Part shown: positions 42,897 to 52,757 of the stretch, one piece after another
Layout of the letters: every line of letters starts with the position of its first letter
Numbering within the stretch: the stretch's first letter is position 1
Assembly: GCA_963662175.1 (NCBI GenBank)
Contig: OY759224.1
Span: forward strand, 19,229,489 to 19,293,488
Source: Aradus depressus
Lineage: Eukaryota; Arthropoda; Insecta; Hemiptera; Aradidae
Direction: 5' to 3'
Length of the DNA: 64,000 bases
The notes under the pieces: generated by a model
The model's database searches: none
What the model saw: the letters and a program-made list of their open reading frames with translations, nothing else
Told to the model about the DNA's origin: nothing
Position numbers and translations under genes: made by a program

Positions 42897-43642
42897 TTTA
42901 CAATTGAAGACCACAGGGGAAAAAACAGCTATCTCATTTTTATTTTTCATTTCGCAAAATTTCAATTTTCCTCCAAAAAACTCAAAAAAATCTTATTCTT
43001 GTAATGTAAAAATGTGAAAAAAATTCAACTTACTGAAAACGCAAGAAGAAATCAGAAAATACTATTAAAACTTTATTAAAAATTGTCACAGATGCGAAAG
43101 ACACAAAACTCCAAATAAACAAGGCAATAACCAACTATCTTTCGAATTTTCAATCAAGACACTTGAGTTTTCCTTAATAATTTCTGGCCTTGTCACTAAA
43201 TTGCCTTAAATGTTGCACGTCTTTATATTTCGCTTTGGAAATAGGCAATTTCTTGATATTCGCTCGAGGCGGGAAGTGAAATTCGTTCTCTTCCAGTTTT
43301 GGTGTAGAAAGAATGGGTGTCCTTCGTGTAGGCTGATTGCGTTGTTTTCCTTTTTTACCAGTTTCAATGGGTTTGGCATCATGAGTGAACTAACCCACTG
43401 TCCGTTGTAGGTATCCCTGTGAAGTATAAGTCGAGTACGCTCTATATCTATCTTCAACTCCCGGTTCTTCTCCTGTTTGCTGTATTTCAAACGCTTGTTT
43501 GACGCTTCTAAACCGGTTTTTTCCCCGTTCCGACAGTTCCATCGTGTCCGGCATCCTTCAAAACATATAGAACCGTGGTTACCTAACTTTCGAAAAAAAC
43601 TGAGTTAGCTGGTTTTTCCCCTATGGTCTTCAATTGTTATTA
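42897..43642 (-). mobile_element. DNA transposon derivative with about 33-bp inverted ends
   Basis: Left end ttacaattgaagaccacagg + ggaaaaaacagct, and right end agctggtttttcccctatgg + tcttcaattgt, are inverted repeats with two or three mismatches. Length about 745 bp. On the minus strand it carries one open frame broken by a single stop (43174-43554), followed by AATAAA near 43075. Superfamily unknown; the target duplication could not be fixed. The adjoining minus frame 42672-42965 overlaps the left end and looks non-coding. Confidence 0.72.
43174..43554 (-). pseudogene. 126-codon ORF with one internal stop, transposon-borne, unknown function
   Basis: ATG at 43554 opens MPDTMELSERGKNRFRSVKQ, AFEIQQTGEEPGVEDRYRAY, STYTSQGYLQRTVG. 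A TAG stop follows at 43392-43390, and the same frame continues FTHDAKPIETGKKGKQRNQP, TRRTPILSTPKLEENEFHFP, PRANIKKLPISKAKYKDVQH, LRQFSDKARNY and a stop at 43174. A single TAG in an otherwise long, normal-looking frame suggests recent inactivation. The protein is basic and polar, with no zinc finger or DDE motif visible. Overlapping frames (43206-43490 minus and 43210-43410 plus) are shadows. I do not recognise the family. Confidence 0.5.
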
Positions 43643-43679
43643 ATAAATCTACAAACGGAACTAAGTTCAAGAGGTGAAA

Positions 43680-43752
43680 AAACCTTGAGAATGCCGTCCT
43701 TCGGATGAGATGTTAAGCGATGTCAGGTACTCGTTAAAGACCCTTGCCCTAG
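43680..43752 (+). repeat. SINE A, central fragment
   Basis: aaccttgagaatgccgtcct through cgttaaagacccttgcccta. No head or tail. Confidence 0.75.
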
Positions 43753-44095
43753 AGGAGCCCCATCATCAACAAATTGTAAAATATTATCCATAGTCATATT
43801 GATAAAAGCCAAGCTTAATTTCTAAATTAACTTATTAAAAATAATCTGATAACTTGCATGAGACTAGAACGGCTATCGGACTTATCAATACTGTCCATAG
43901 AAAAATAAGAACTTGAGAAACTGAAATCTTCTTCAGCTATGAATGATATAATAAATAAAAAAAATAGGCAAGAAAGTACCTATTTGACCACTAGAATATT
44001 TTTTTTAGTGTTTTCTAATATGTATTGTTGTTTTTGTTATTTTCAAATATATTTTGTTTATTTTCCGAGAAAGGCCCTCCAAGAAATTTGGATAC

Positions 44096-44124
44096 AAGGC
44101 CCACTCAGGGCTAGCTACGCCAAT
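44096..44124 (+). repeat. Repeat D terminus
   Basis: cactcagggctagctacgcc + aatgg matches the right end of the hAT-like repeat D. The body upstream (from about 43770) is too diverged for me to outline. Confidence 0.45.
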
Positions 44125-44149
44125 GGATAGTTATGTATACAAAAACCAC

Positions 44150-44830
44150 TATAGTGGTCAGAAATTTGATGTTGGGTTTTCACGAGTCTTTCATGTCTTC
44201 CAACCCTTTGAATTATGATAACTCCCAATAGAATTAAGGTTAGATTAGGTTTTATGACTCATGCCCGGGCTTTAACTACGAGGTCATATCGCCTACTACC
44301 AGAGCTCTCTTTCGTCACTCTGGTGGACATGAGCCCAACTTTACTGTGGGAGTCCTAAATGCCTACCCTAAATTTTTATTCACATAGGGTAGGGGGTCTT
44401 TAACGAGTGCCTGACATCGTAGAGGCTCGGGACCATCGCTTAACGGCCCTTCAGAAGGACGGCATGCTTAAGTTTATTTGACCTCCCAGATAAAATAAAC
44501 TAAGGACCTCGGTCGGGTTTCAAACCCACGATCTTGAACTCAGAAGGCAAGCACGCATACCACTGAGCTACCGGCACCCTCACAATAGAATTAATACATC
44601 GACACCAAATTTTCTATCTGTATCAAAAACCCTATAAGGATAACACAAAAACTGTAATAACTGCATTTTAATGAATGTATAGACAGGAAATTTTGAATAA
44701 GAATTCAAAAGTCACTACCTAAGTCAACTATTTATTTTTAGTATAAACGGTTGATTGGTCTTGGAGAGAGAGCAAACACTTAACTGATTAATCCCTGCTG
44801 GGGAAGTTAATTGCTGGCGATTCACCGACA
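44150..44830 (+). repeat. Repeat C copy, left to right end, split by SINE A
   Basis: Left part (gtcagaaatttgatgttggg) 44150-44236, then SINE A, then one unit and the right boundary (aattaatccc.. gctggggaagttaattgctg gcgattcaccgac) 44584-44830. The copy therefore predates the SINE. Confidence 0.75.
44237..44583 (-). repeat. SINE A, full length, with 10-bp TSD
   Basis: aggttagattaggttttatg to gagctaccggcaccctcac. aatagaatta flanks it (44227-44236 and 44584-44593). B-box is GGGTTTGAAAC. Confidence 0.94.
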
Positions 44831-44984
44831 TTTTTTTAAAACTTTTCTATGCTTTAAGACCTCAGTAACAAAATAATATAATTAACATCTAGCAAATAAT
44901 TATTTTTCTTCTTATTTTTTAAAATTAGGTATGTAATAATTTAACAAGGTCCTTTTACGTAGTTTTTCTATGAGCACTAAGATA

Positions 44985-45724
44985 CAGTAAACTCTCGATT
45001 ATCCGCGGGTGGTTTATCCGCTTTGCTGATTATCCGCGGTGTTTGTAGGAGGCATTTTTATAAAAAAAAGGAAGGTTTTGAAACCGAAAATTATTTCACA
45101 AAAATTGAAATAATACTAAATACATACTTAAACGTAATAAAAATCGTAAATCACAAATATACATACAGTACAGTACACTTAATAATGTATGTACAGTACA
45201 AAACGTTTATGTAGTTCAGTATTACTGTGCAGTACATATATCGGTATATAAGTAGTGTGTGCTTGAGCAGTTTTGGACGCGACTAGCGGCACTGCAGATG
45301 TTTGCTTACTTAGCGTGCGAGTGAATCGCCTGACCAGTGAGTCATCTGCACGTGATGCAGCATTAGGACACATTGGCAGCATTATTCAATACCTTGAAGA
45401 GCAAGACGACGCATCACTTTGTGACAAGATGGTGTTGAGAAAACTCAAATCACAAATAAAGATAAAGTGTTTCACTACGAAAAAGCAAAAGCAAATGACT
45501 GACTTTTTTGTAAACAGTAAACATGACTTTTTAATAACCTACATGACATTGATTGAGTTTTGTTATCAGGTACGTCCTTTTATTGTATAATAAACTTATT
45601 TAAAGCACTACTTGTGTGTTGATTTTTTAGTGCCTTCGGCCTTTGTTTAACCATTATCGGCAATTTTGCGGCTTATCCGCGGTATCCACGCCAGTCAATC
45701 CCGCGGATAATCGGGAGTTTACTG
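44985..45724. mobile_element. pogo/Tigger-type element flanked by TA
   Basis: Left end cagtaaactctcgattatcc + gcggg and right end cccgcggataat + cgggagtttactg are inverted repeats. TA flanks both sides (44983-44984, 45725-45726). CAGT.. ends with TA duplication and this TIR sequence are characteristic of pogo/Tigger elements of the Tc1/mariner superfamily. At 740 bp it is an internally deleted copy retaining the transposase C-terminus. Confidence 0.92.
45273..45590 (+). pseudogene. pogo/Tigger transposase C-terminal remnant
   Basis: The frame contains AALGHIGSIIQYLEEQDDAS, LCDKMVLRKLKSQIKIKCFT and TKKQKQMTDFF. The YLE.Q..A ... LRRL ... Q..ITDFF pattern matches the extreme C-terminus of pogo/jerky-type transposases. 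HTH_CENPB DNA-binding and DDE domains are missing. After TDFF the frame runs into the 3' end of the element. Confidence 0.78.
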
Positions 45725-46448
45725 TATTAGTCATTTTTCAATAAATAATTTTTCTAAGATTCGTAATATATTTCTAATCAGGATGCGGGTAGAATTTGTA
45801 AAAACAAAACGAGATTTTATGTAAAAAAATCATTTTTTAATTTATTAAATATTTTACCTATATATCTACTATATACATTTATACAAAAAAATAAATTACT
45901 TTAAATACATTAATAAATCTTTTCCTATATATTTTTTTCAAAATATCACTTAATATACAATTATTATTAACACAAGTTTGCAACAACTTTTTTCAGTAAA
46001 TATTTACAATATTTGACCCTGTATGAATTAATATTTACATATATATATATATATTTATGTTTAATTATTTTTTTAAACACATAAATAATTTTATAATAAT
46101 TTACAACAAATATACACTGAGATGAGATACAAATTTTCTCAAAATGGTAACTAAAAAGATAAAAGCTATGAGATCTTCCAGAAAAAATAAATTTCTTTTT
46201 TTTTTCAAACTTTAAACTCAACAACTGAAAGACAACAATTTAATGTGTAAGACGGAATGTGCCTAAAGAATAAAATTTTTATTTTACTAATAAGTAAAGA
46301 AAAAAATAATAAAATATTGCCCAGAAAATTACAAAAGAATAACTTAAAAATTATTGAGAATAAAAATTAATAAATAAAAATAAAAAAAATAAAAGTGAAT
46401 ATTATAAATTGTTGTCTTAATAAATGTATGAAAAATACCTATATTTGA
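45725..46448 (-). other. 3' untranslated and downstream region of the forkhead gene
   Basis: Extremely AT-rich sequence after the stop codon at 46449. Candidate AATAAA polyadenylation signals on the minus strand occur near 46283-46278 and at several A/T-rich positions, so the 3' end cannot be fixed. No other gene is seen; the minus frame 45967-46224 is low-complexity. Confidence 0.5.
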
Positions 46449-47360
46449 CTAGCTGCTGGGTCGTGGAGCTAGGACAGTGACTGGCTTGAAGATGGGCCTT
46501 GGCTCGGGACTAGGTAGCTGAGGCCGATAGATGTCAAAGCAAGGCGGGGAATAGACAGCAGGACTCCGGGTCTCAGAGAGAAGTCGTTCCACGCTGAAAG
46601 CACCGAATGGAAGGCCGACAGGCGGAGGCTTGGGAACGGCAGCGGGACCTGCCATGTAGCCAGGCGGATAGCGGTAATAGCAGAGAGGCCAACCAGGCGG
46701 GTAGAGGCCGCCAAGAACCATGCTCCTCTTGAAGGCAGCTAGTCGGCTCCGGGTGGCTGCTGTGGACCGTCGACGTAGCTTTCCTGTTGTACCACCGATG
46801 AACACATCCTCTGCACTTGGGTCTAACATCCAGTAGTTTCCTTTACCGGGATCATCGTAGTGTCGGGGAACTTTCACAAAACACTTATTTAAACTTAAAT
46901 TGTGCCTTATAGAATTTTGCCAACCTTGCTTATTCTCCCTGTAGTAAGGAAAATTCTTCATGATGTACTCATATATGCCATTGAGAGTCAATCGCTTCTC
47001 CGGACTGTTGCGAATAGCCATCATGATGAGTGCGTTGTAACTGTATGGCGGTTTTTCGTGTTTCTTTTTCTCCTGGGGTTTATCCTCTTCTTTCTTCGTA
47101 GAACAATCCAGAGGAGGCGGTGTAGCTCCCCCTGTAACATCCAAATCCTCGTCTTCCTCAGAAGACATCTGGGAATAAGTCTGATATGGACTGGTGGGTA
47201 TGGGAGCCTCAGGGCTGGGAGTACGGCTGCTATCCTCAGGCATCGGAGTGGACGCCGTCAACTCTGGAGAAAGGATACTCCGAATGTTAAATGGAAGCGG
47301 GGTTTGCGCTGCGAGCGGCTGCGGTGGGGTTTCCATATTGACCATGTTCGTACACAACAT
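46449..47360 (-). CDS. slp: Forkhead transcription factor, sloppy-paired/FoxG group
   Basis: A 303-residue, single-exon forkhead protein that binds DNA in the nucleus. The forkhead domain (about residues 103-198) begins [20 protein letters not shown], has the recognition region [20 protein letters not shown] and the wing segment [15 protein letters not shown], and continues [16 protein letters not shown], the FoxG/Slp hallmark. An N-terminal eh1 motif FNIRSIL (24-30) predicts Groucho binding and repression. A second eh1-like FSVERLL lies at 255-261 near a Pro-rich C-terminus. Residues 66-74 are acidic (SSEEDEDLD). In insects Slp acts in segmentation and neural patterning. Start choice: Met1 has a weak context (TTAATG); Met6 (AACATG) and Met9 (AATATGG) fit better and could be the true start. 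Slp1/Slp2 paralogy cannot be resolved because no second copy is in the window. Plus-strand frames over it are shadows. Confidence 0.95.
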   Translation of the reverse strand: MLCTNMVNMETPPQPLAAQTPLPFNIRSILSPELTASTPMPEDSSRTPSPEAPIPTSPYQTYSQMSSEEDEDLDVTGGATPPPLDCSTKKEEDKPQEKKKHEKPPYSYNALIMMAIRNSPEKRLTLNGIYEYIMKNFPYYRENKQGWQNSIRHNLSLNKCFVKVPRHYDDPGKGNYWMLDPSAEDVFIGGTTGKLRRRSTAATRSRLAAFKRSMVLGGLYPPGWPLCYYRYPPGYMAGPAAVPKPPPVGLPFGAFSVERLLSETRSPAVYSPPCFDIYRPQLPSPEPRPIFKPVTVLAPRPSS

Positions 47361-47391
47361 TAAACAAACACTATACTAAAAGACGGCCACC

Positions 47392-47455
47392 TAACTGCTC
47401 AACACGGGGATACCAACTCGACTGAGGACGGGGTGGGAGAACAGAGCTTATATAG
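47392..47455 (-). promoter_or_regulatory. Core promoter of the forkhead gene: TATA, Inr, DPE
   Basis: On the minus strand CTATATAAG lies at 47455-47447, and the arthropod initiator TCAGT at 47425-47421 puts +1 at A 47423. The TATA box then starts at -32/-31. AGTTA at 47396-47392 is exactly +28 to +32 and fits the downstream promoter element RGWYV. The predicted 5' UTR to Met1 is 63 nt. All three elements at canonical spacing is a strong prediction of a focused promoter. Confidence 0.85.
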
Positions 47456-47720
47456 GGATGGGCGTGGCTCTGGATCCCCTCTCTTTGATGTGGACCAATG
47501 GAGACTCAGACCACGCCCCCTCCTGCCAACAGACCTATGGGCTGTGGGCCCACAAAGACAAACACCCGCCCCTTGCCCTCACCCCGCCAGCTGGCTCTGT
47601 TTACCTCCCTAGGTCGGGAAACATGACCAAATAGCAAGAAATGATGGACCTATCTGTAAACGTGGGCTGTGGCAGGTCAGTGTCCCCCGCTCCTCCCCCT
47701 CACACACCTCTACCTCCTAT
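47456..47720 (-). promoter_or_regulatory. GC-rich upstream regulatory block of the forkhead gene
   Basis: Repeat-free and markedly GC-richer than its surroundings, between the promoter and an old SINE. It contains CCACGCCC-type GC boxes (47463, 47513), CCAAT at 47494, TGTTTAC at 47607 and TGTAAACG at about 47655, both forkhead-type sites, and ctgtggc near 47667. These could mediate autoregulation, as forkhead proteins bind TGTTTAC, but factor identity is inference. Confidence 0.55.
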
Positions 47721-47751
47721 AATAATATAATATTATTATAATTAAATATAA

Positions 47752-47967
47752 TAGTTATTGTGACTCATCCCCGGGCTTTATCTACGATTTCATAATATAG
47801 CGCTTGTCGTGGACATGATCGTCATGGCTCGCGACCATCGTTTAACATCTCATCCGAAGGACGGCATGCTCGAAGTTTTTCCTCCCTAGATATAAAACAG
47901 TCCATAATACGAACCCGTGATCTTGAGCTCTGTGACAGGCAAGCTATCTGAGCTACTGCCGCTCTCT
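47752..47967 (-). repeat. SINE A, old subfamily
   Basis: agttattgtgactcatcccc through gagctactgccgctctc, with a central deletion. It is the repeat nearest upstream of the forkhead gene and marks the limit of the repeat-free promoter block. Confidence 0.8.
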
Positions 47968-48878
47968 TTAAATATAATAATGTTATATTTATCACCCATC
48001 TCTCATTAATACATGTTTTTACTAACCGTTATAACCAAAAATTTCTACCTAAATGTTTAGTGATTATCACTGATTAATATCTTCAAGTTTGTGACTTATT
48101 TTATTAATATTTTAAATATTCTTGGTGATTATCACTGATTAATATCTTCAAGCTTGTTACTTTATTCATATTTTAAATATTTTTGGCAAATGAAATATGC
48201 ATATTCTATAGAATCGTTTAAAGGAAAATAAATAAAATGTAATATCATTAAAATTGGTTTTGGTTAACTTCTGCCCACCAGGATTATTTATTTTTGGTCA
48301 AATAGAAGAATGCCACAAAAAATTGATGAAAAATATAAATAAATACTTTTTTCATTAATTTATTCATATCTAACGTTGTTGGTTAAGTTTAAAAATCCGC
48401 CTATATCGATAATCGAATGCGGTTATGTCCGGAACGAATTCATAGTCGTATCAAAATGGAGTTTATGATTCCTATACAGGTACAAAATTGTTGAAATGGT
48501 TCTTTATTTTTTGTGCATGTATTTACGATGTATCCAAAATGGCAGCATTATTCTAAAAGAAGAATATATTATAAATTATAATCAATATTCATGCCATAAG
48601 GATTCGAACCACGGCCTTCATGGTTAGAAGGCACTGACGCTATATACCCTCTTCCCCACACACTCAATCTCTCTCTCTTTATCGATACAATATATCTTGA
48701 TGTAATGAATATATATGTAGATTTGTTGTAAGTCAGACTTAAATATTAAAAGAGCTGTATTTAACATTCTAAGTATTATTATGTAAGTTCTGTTGAGGCA
48801 AAGAACATGAATGATTTTCTGAGCGTGAAAAATATATATTTAAAAAAAATAAAAACACTTTATTTTCTATTAGAAATA
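47968..48878. other. No gene recognised; tandem duplication and tRNA-like fragment
   Basis: 'gattatcactgattaatatc' + 'ttcaag' occurs twice (48061 and 48125). At 48598-48650 the minus strand shows CCTTCTAACCATGAAGG, an anticodon-arm-like hairpin, followed by B-box GTGGTTCGAATCC. The D-arm is poor and position 33 is not T, so it is a tRNA-derived fragment and not a tRNA gene. Confidence 0.45.
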
Positions 48879-49225
48879 GGTTAGGTTAGGTTTTATGACT
48901 CATGCCCGGGCTTTAACTACGAGGTCATATCGCCTACTACCAGAGCGCTCTTTCGTCACTCTGGTGGACATGAGCCCGACTCTACTGTGGGAGTCCTAAA
49001 TTTTGCCTACCCTAAATTTTTATTCATCTAGGTTAGGGGTCTTTAACGAGTACCTGACATCGTACAGGCTCGGGACCATCGCTTAACGTCCCATCCGAAG
49101 GACGGCGTGCTTAAGTTTATTTTACCTCCCAGATAAAATAAACTAAGGGCCTCGGTCGGGCTACGAACCCACGATCTTGAGATCAGAAGTCAAGCACGCA
49201 TACCACTGAGCTACCGGCGCCCTCT
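48879..49225 (-). repeat. SINE A, full length, with 12-bp TSD
   Basis: ggttaggttaggttttatga to ctaccggcgccctct. ctattagaaata flanks it (48867-48878 and 49226-49237). Very close in sequence to the copies at 32908 and 40624. Confidence 0.95.
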
Positions 49226-49332
49226 CTATTAGAAATATATATTTTTACATCTCCAACTAATTACATGATGTAGAAATTATTTAATCGATCAGAAATTCGA
49301 GGTGAATTCAAAAATGAAAAAAAAAAAAAAAA

Positions 49333-49962
49333 CGTTAAGGCGTAGTCAATGTCCACGCCGTAGATTTTCCGTGAAAACGTCGAGACAAAATTTTTCATCT
49401 TCTTTCCGATGCTGCCGTAGCTCTTGCATTTACTCGGCACTAGACTTTTTAGGTTTTTTAAATTCCTTTTGATGAGAGCTTTCCTCTGATTTGCGTTTTC
49501 TATAATTCCGCGCATATTTACGATTCATATGAGACGACATCTTCAATTTTTTTTTTGCAATTTTCATTTTAATACCGATTTTTACATATATTTCGGCAAA
49601 TATTTTTATTGTTTAACTTTGAGTCCTAGTAGTGCTCCTCAAGCTCTTTACAATGACACCCGAATCAACGTCCTAACTAAACGCGTTATCACGCTACACT
49701 AATTTCTAATTTTACACAACGCTAATTCGCAACAATCATCCGCCGGCGCCCACACTAGTCCGATAACGTACAGGCAAAACAAACACTGCACAACAAAGAC
49801 GTACAGACATTCTCTATCCATTGTGACCTCAACCGTTGTTATCGCATTATTAGTCTCGTAGTTATTATCCATTGAAATCTGACGGTATTTTGTAACATAA
49901 GAAAGTTTGACCGGCTATCACTGTGCTTAACGAGCGAATAGATGTTTTCACGTCAAAAAGTC
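49333..49962. repeat. Repeat G copy 2, uninterrupted
   Basis: ttaaggcgtagtcaatgtcc through gatgttttcacgtcaaaa. It matches 15186-15624 plus 16436-16603 and lacks the MADF element, so it fixes that insertion point at about 'acgtacagacat' (49799-49810). Confidence 0.78.
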
Positions 49963-50165
49963 AGTGAATCATCGTCAATGTACTTCCCCAGACGTAATTA
50001 ATTAATAGAATTTCTGCTCTCTCTTAAAACAATCCACCGTTGGAGCTAAAAATCTGGAATAATCTCCTTATTTTTGGCAGATTTGGTTGAAAATTACTAG
50101 TTGTCTGGATGGGGCTCTGGATTTATATATAAAATTTCATGCACATACATTCATTCAATCGGGAG
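49963..50165 (-). repeat. Repeat C, boundary plus one unit
   Basis: gtcagtgaatcatcgtcaat, tacttccccagacgtaatta, then one inverted unit ending gcacatacattcattcaatc. Confidence 0.7.
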
Positions 50166-50569
50166 TTACGTGTTCACAGACACACAAAAAATTTATTTTT
50201 CTATTTTTTTTTAAATCAGATTTTGGAAAACATAATATTCCAGGGAATACTTCGTATAGCTGGTGAAATATTTTTGATGTTAAATGTTTCTATATTTGAG
50301 CAACATTTGTTGCTAGAGGTGAGGACCCCCTCCCAATACAGCAGTTCCTGTTATTTAGGTGTTATGACCCAAGTATAGCATGCTATACCTATCTGAGTTA
50401 ATTTGACTAAATACTGTTTACCTGTCCACTACCTGCAACACTAACCCAAGCATCGTAAATCTATCTCCTCTTGTCACAAGTTTTGTCCTAACATACGACT
50501 TCCTATTTCAATAATTAGGCAAAGCTTTTTGAAAAATCCTTTTTTCAAGTTTTCGAAATTTCAAAAAAT

Positions 50570-50845
50570 TTCTCCGTGATTCAAGCACGAATTAATCAAT
50601 TTTCGCTTTCCCTAAGTCAATCGGTTAATTGAAAAGGGGTTAAATCGACTTGCAAGATTTGTTGCAGACAAGCTAAATAAAAGCTTGTAAATAACTGCCG
50701 AAATATTGAATGTATCGTCACGAAATTTTATATTTTGTTGAGTAATAAGATTCGCTGAGTAATTTCATTGGATTTTTAATCAAATTAAATATTGATTCAT
50801 TCTGGGGAAGTACATTGCCGGTGATTCACTGACGATTTTTTTCTT
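50570..50845 (+). repeat. Repeat C, right part
   Basis: aactgccgaaatattgaatg through the right boundary 'ttcattctggggaagtacat', 'tgccggtgattcactgacga'. 50166-50569 holds nothing recognised. Confidence 0.7.
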
Positions 50846-51129
50846 TTCTCGTAAATAAATTAAATTTTTGGTTTATTAATAATTTTTCAAAATAACTTGC
50901 GGGCTCACAAGTTCAATATGGTTCTGAGCAAAGCCTAGCCATGTCCTCAACATACGTAGCCTAATTGCGACCCCTGCCTCTACAAAGCTACAAGCTGTCC
51001 AGCCTATCCAATCGTTTCGTCACCCTCCTCCGGAGGCCATCCCTTTCATCCATTATTTCTTTTTACTCACTCTAACCGTTTTAGATACGCCTTTTAACAT
51101 TTTAGCTACCTTTTTCTTCTCCGGCTGGC

Positions 51130-51385
51130 TTATATGAAGTATAGGGGAAGTTATGTAAGCGATCAGAAAGTCGATGTTGAGTTTTCAACGGAATTTCTTT
51201 GAATCCGCTCAAACAGAGAGGATACCTTTCGAAAGAGCGAATATATCGTCCCAGAATCTGTATGTTTATCCATAACCCCAAAGGAACGACACCTATTGAT
51301 TTTCAGTCGGCCAAAGGGAAGAGAAGGATCCGAGAAGGAAGGCTGATCTTCACACAAAAATCCTAATAAAACGACTGTTTGCATG
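51130..51385 (+). repeat. Repeat C, left part
   Basis: atatgaagtataggggaagt, then agtcgatgttgagttttcaa and one unit (cccaaaggaacgacacctat). It is separated from a matching right part (51690-51800) by an unrelated segment. Confidence 0.72.
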
Positions 51386-51477
51386 AAATTTTTTTATGAA
51401 AGTCCACACCCAGTCAACTAGACAATATGTAGAAACAAATGAAAAAAAAAAAAAAAATTCGGTCGATTCGCCAACTA

Positions 51478-51689
51478 AAATGGCGGCTGCAACACTGGCG
51501 ATGTTACCGAGGCGGGGGTGGTGCCTCGCCCGCGCACTCGATCCGAGCGCGTCTCAACGGATAAGGTCATTCACATACCATACTAGCCACACGCTCACGA
51601 TCAAAATATCGAAAAGCGAAAAAAAAAAAATTTTCTTTATTTTTCTTTGCCACTGAGGCGCCACCTGGGACTTTCGGGGCCGGCCCGGT
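51478..51689. other. GC-rich segment interrupting repeat C
   Basis: Unlike all surrounding DNA, 51478-51560 is CpG-rich: ctaaaatggcggctgcaaca, gcgggggtggtgcctcgccc. The frame from ATG 51480 reads MAAATLAMLPRRGWCLARAL, an Arg/Ala-rich start like a mitochondrial targeting peptide, but it runs out into A-rich sequence after about 55 codons. It may be a captured exon fragment or an unknown element. I see no splice donor with confidence. Confidence 0.3.
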
Positions 51690-51800
51690 CAGTAAGGAAG
51701 ACTCTATTAATTTTTAACCAAATATTTTCAAAGGGAGAGCGAAAATGTAGTGAACAATTCGCGCTGGGGATGTACATTTCCAGTGATTCTCTGAATCTTA
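51690..51800 (+). repeat. Repeat C, right part
   Basis: agtaaggaagactctattaa, tttttaaccaaatattttca, then boundary cgctggggatgtacatttcc agtgattctctg. Confidence 0.65.
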
Positions 51801-51959
51801 TATGTAATATCTTTTATGCAATAGAAGTAAATAAATAAGGCATAAATAAGTTATGTTTGCATCATTATTAATCATATACCTTCTAAATCTATAGGAGTGA
51901 ATGAAAATGAATATTGTTAATCCTTTCTTAGATTTTCCCTTAGCTAATAATTCCCCACC

Positions 51960-52296
51960 GAGGGCGACGGTAGCTCAGTGGTATGCGTGCTTGACTTCTG
52001 AGCTCAAGGTCGTGTGTTCGTAACCCGACCGAGGCCCTAAGTTTATTTTATCTGGGAGGTAAAATAAACTTAAGCACGCCGTCCATCGGGATGGGACGTT
52101 AAGCGATGGTTCCGAGCCTGTACGATGTCAGGTACTCGTTAAAGACCCCTACCCTAGGTGAATAAACAATTAGGGTAGGCAAAATTTAGGACTCCCAGAG
52201 TAGAGTCGGGCTCATGTCCACCAGAGTGACGAAAGAGCGCTCTGGTAGTAGGCTATATTACCTCGTAGCCCGGGCATGAGTCATAAAACCTAACCT
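51960..52296 (+). repeat. SINE A, near full length
   Basis: gagggcgacggtagctcagt to gtcataaaacctaacc. B-box GTGTTCGTAAC is mutated. A short deletion lies near the 3' end (ctcgtagcccggg lacks 'ttaaag'). Confidence 0.9.
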
Positions 52297-52497
52297 TCCA
52301 GAAATACATTCTGCAATGTTCCTTATATATTGTCTTGGCAAATGATATTTTGATAATTTTTATTCACACTCTCAGAAAGAAATCAGTTCGTTCATGCACC
52401 CTTATTGTTAATTATATTATATAATAAATTTAAATATTTATTTTTGTTAATTACCATGTTATTGAACATACGCAATCAAAATGTTCTCCTATATGGA

Positions 52498-52757
52498 GTA
52501 CGCTGGTAGCTCAGAGGCGTGTTTACCTGCTCATCTCAAAATCGTGGGTTTAAAACCCAGCCGAGAGCCTTAGTTTATTTTATCTGGGAAGCAAAATAAA
52601 AAAAAATTGAGCACGCCGTATCTCGGATGTGATGGACGATATCAGGTACTCCCCTACCTTAGATAATTAAACCTGAATTTAGTCTTTAGTAACCAGAGCG
52701 ACGAAAGAGTGCTCTGATATCATGCGTAGCCCGGGCATGAGTCACAATAACTAACCA
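52498..52757 (+). repeat. SINE A, old subfamily
   Basis: gtacgctggtagctcagagg, B-box gggtttaaaac, tail gtcacaataactaac. The CTTCGGATGGGACG block is decayed (atctcggatgtgat). Confidence 0.8.

Noticed and set aside
43206..43490. 94-codon minus-strand frame (MKYSKQEKN...)
   Set aside because: Overlaps the 126-codon frame in another phase; the longer frame has a better-placed ATG, a continuous sequence on both sides of one stop, and fits the TIR element. The choice is not certain.
46902..47363. 153-codon plus-strand open frame
   Set aside because: Antisense to the well-supported forkhead gene; its length follows from the coding bias of the opposite strand.
48598..48650. Possible tRNA gene with anticodon-like hairpin
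   Set aside because: No proper D-arm or acceptor stem, and A instead of T before the anticodon; best read as a tRNA-derived fragment.
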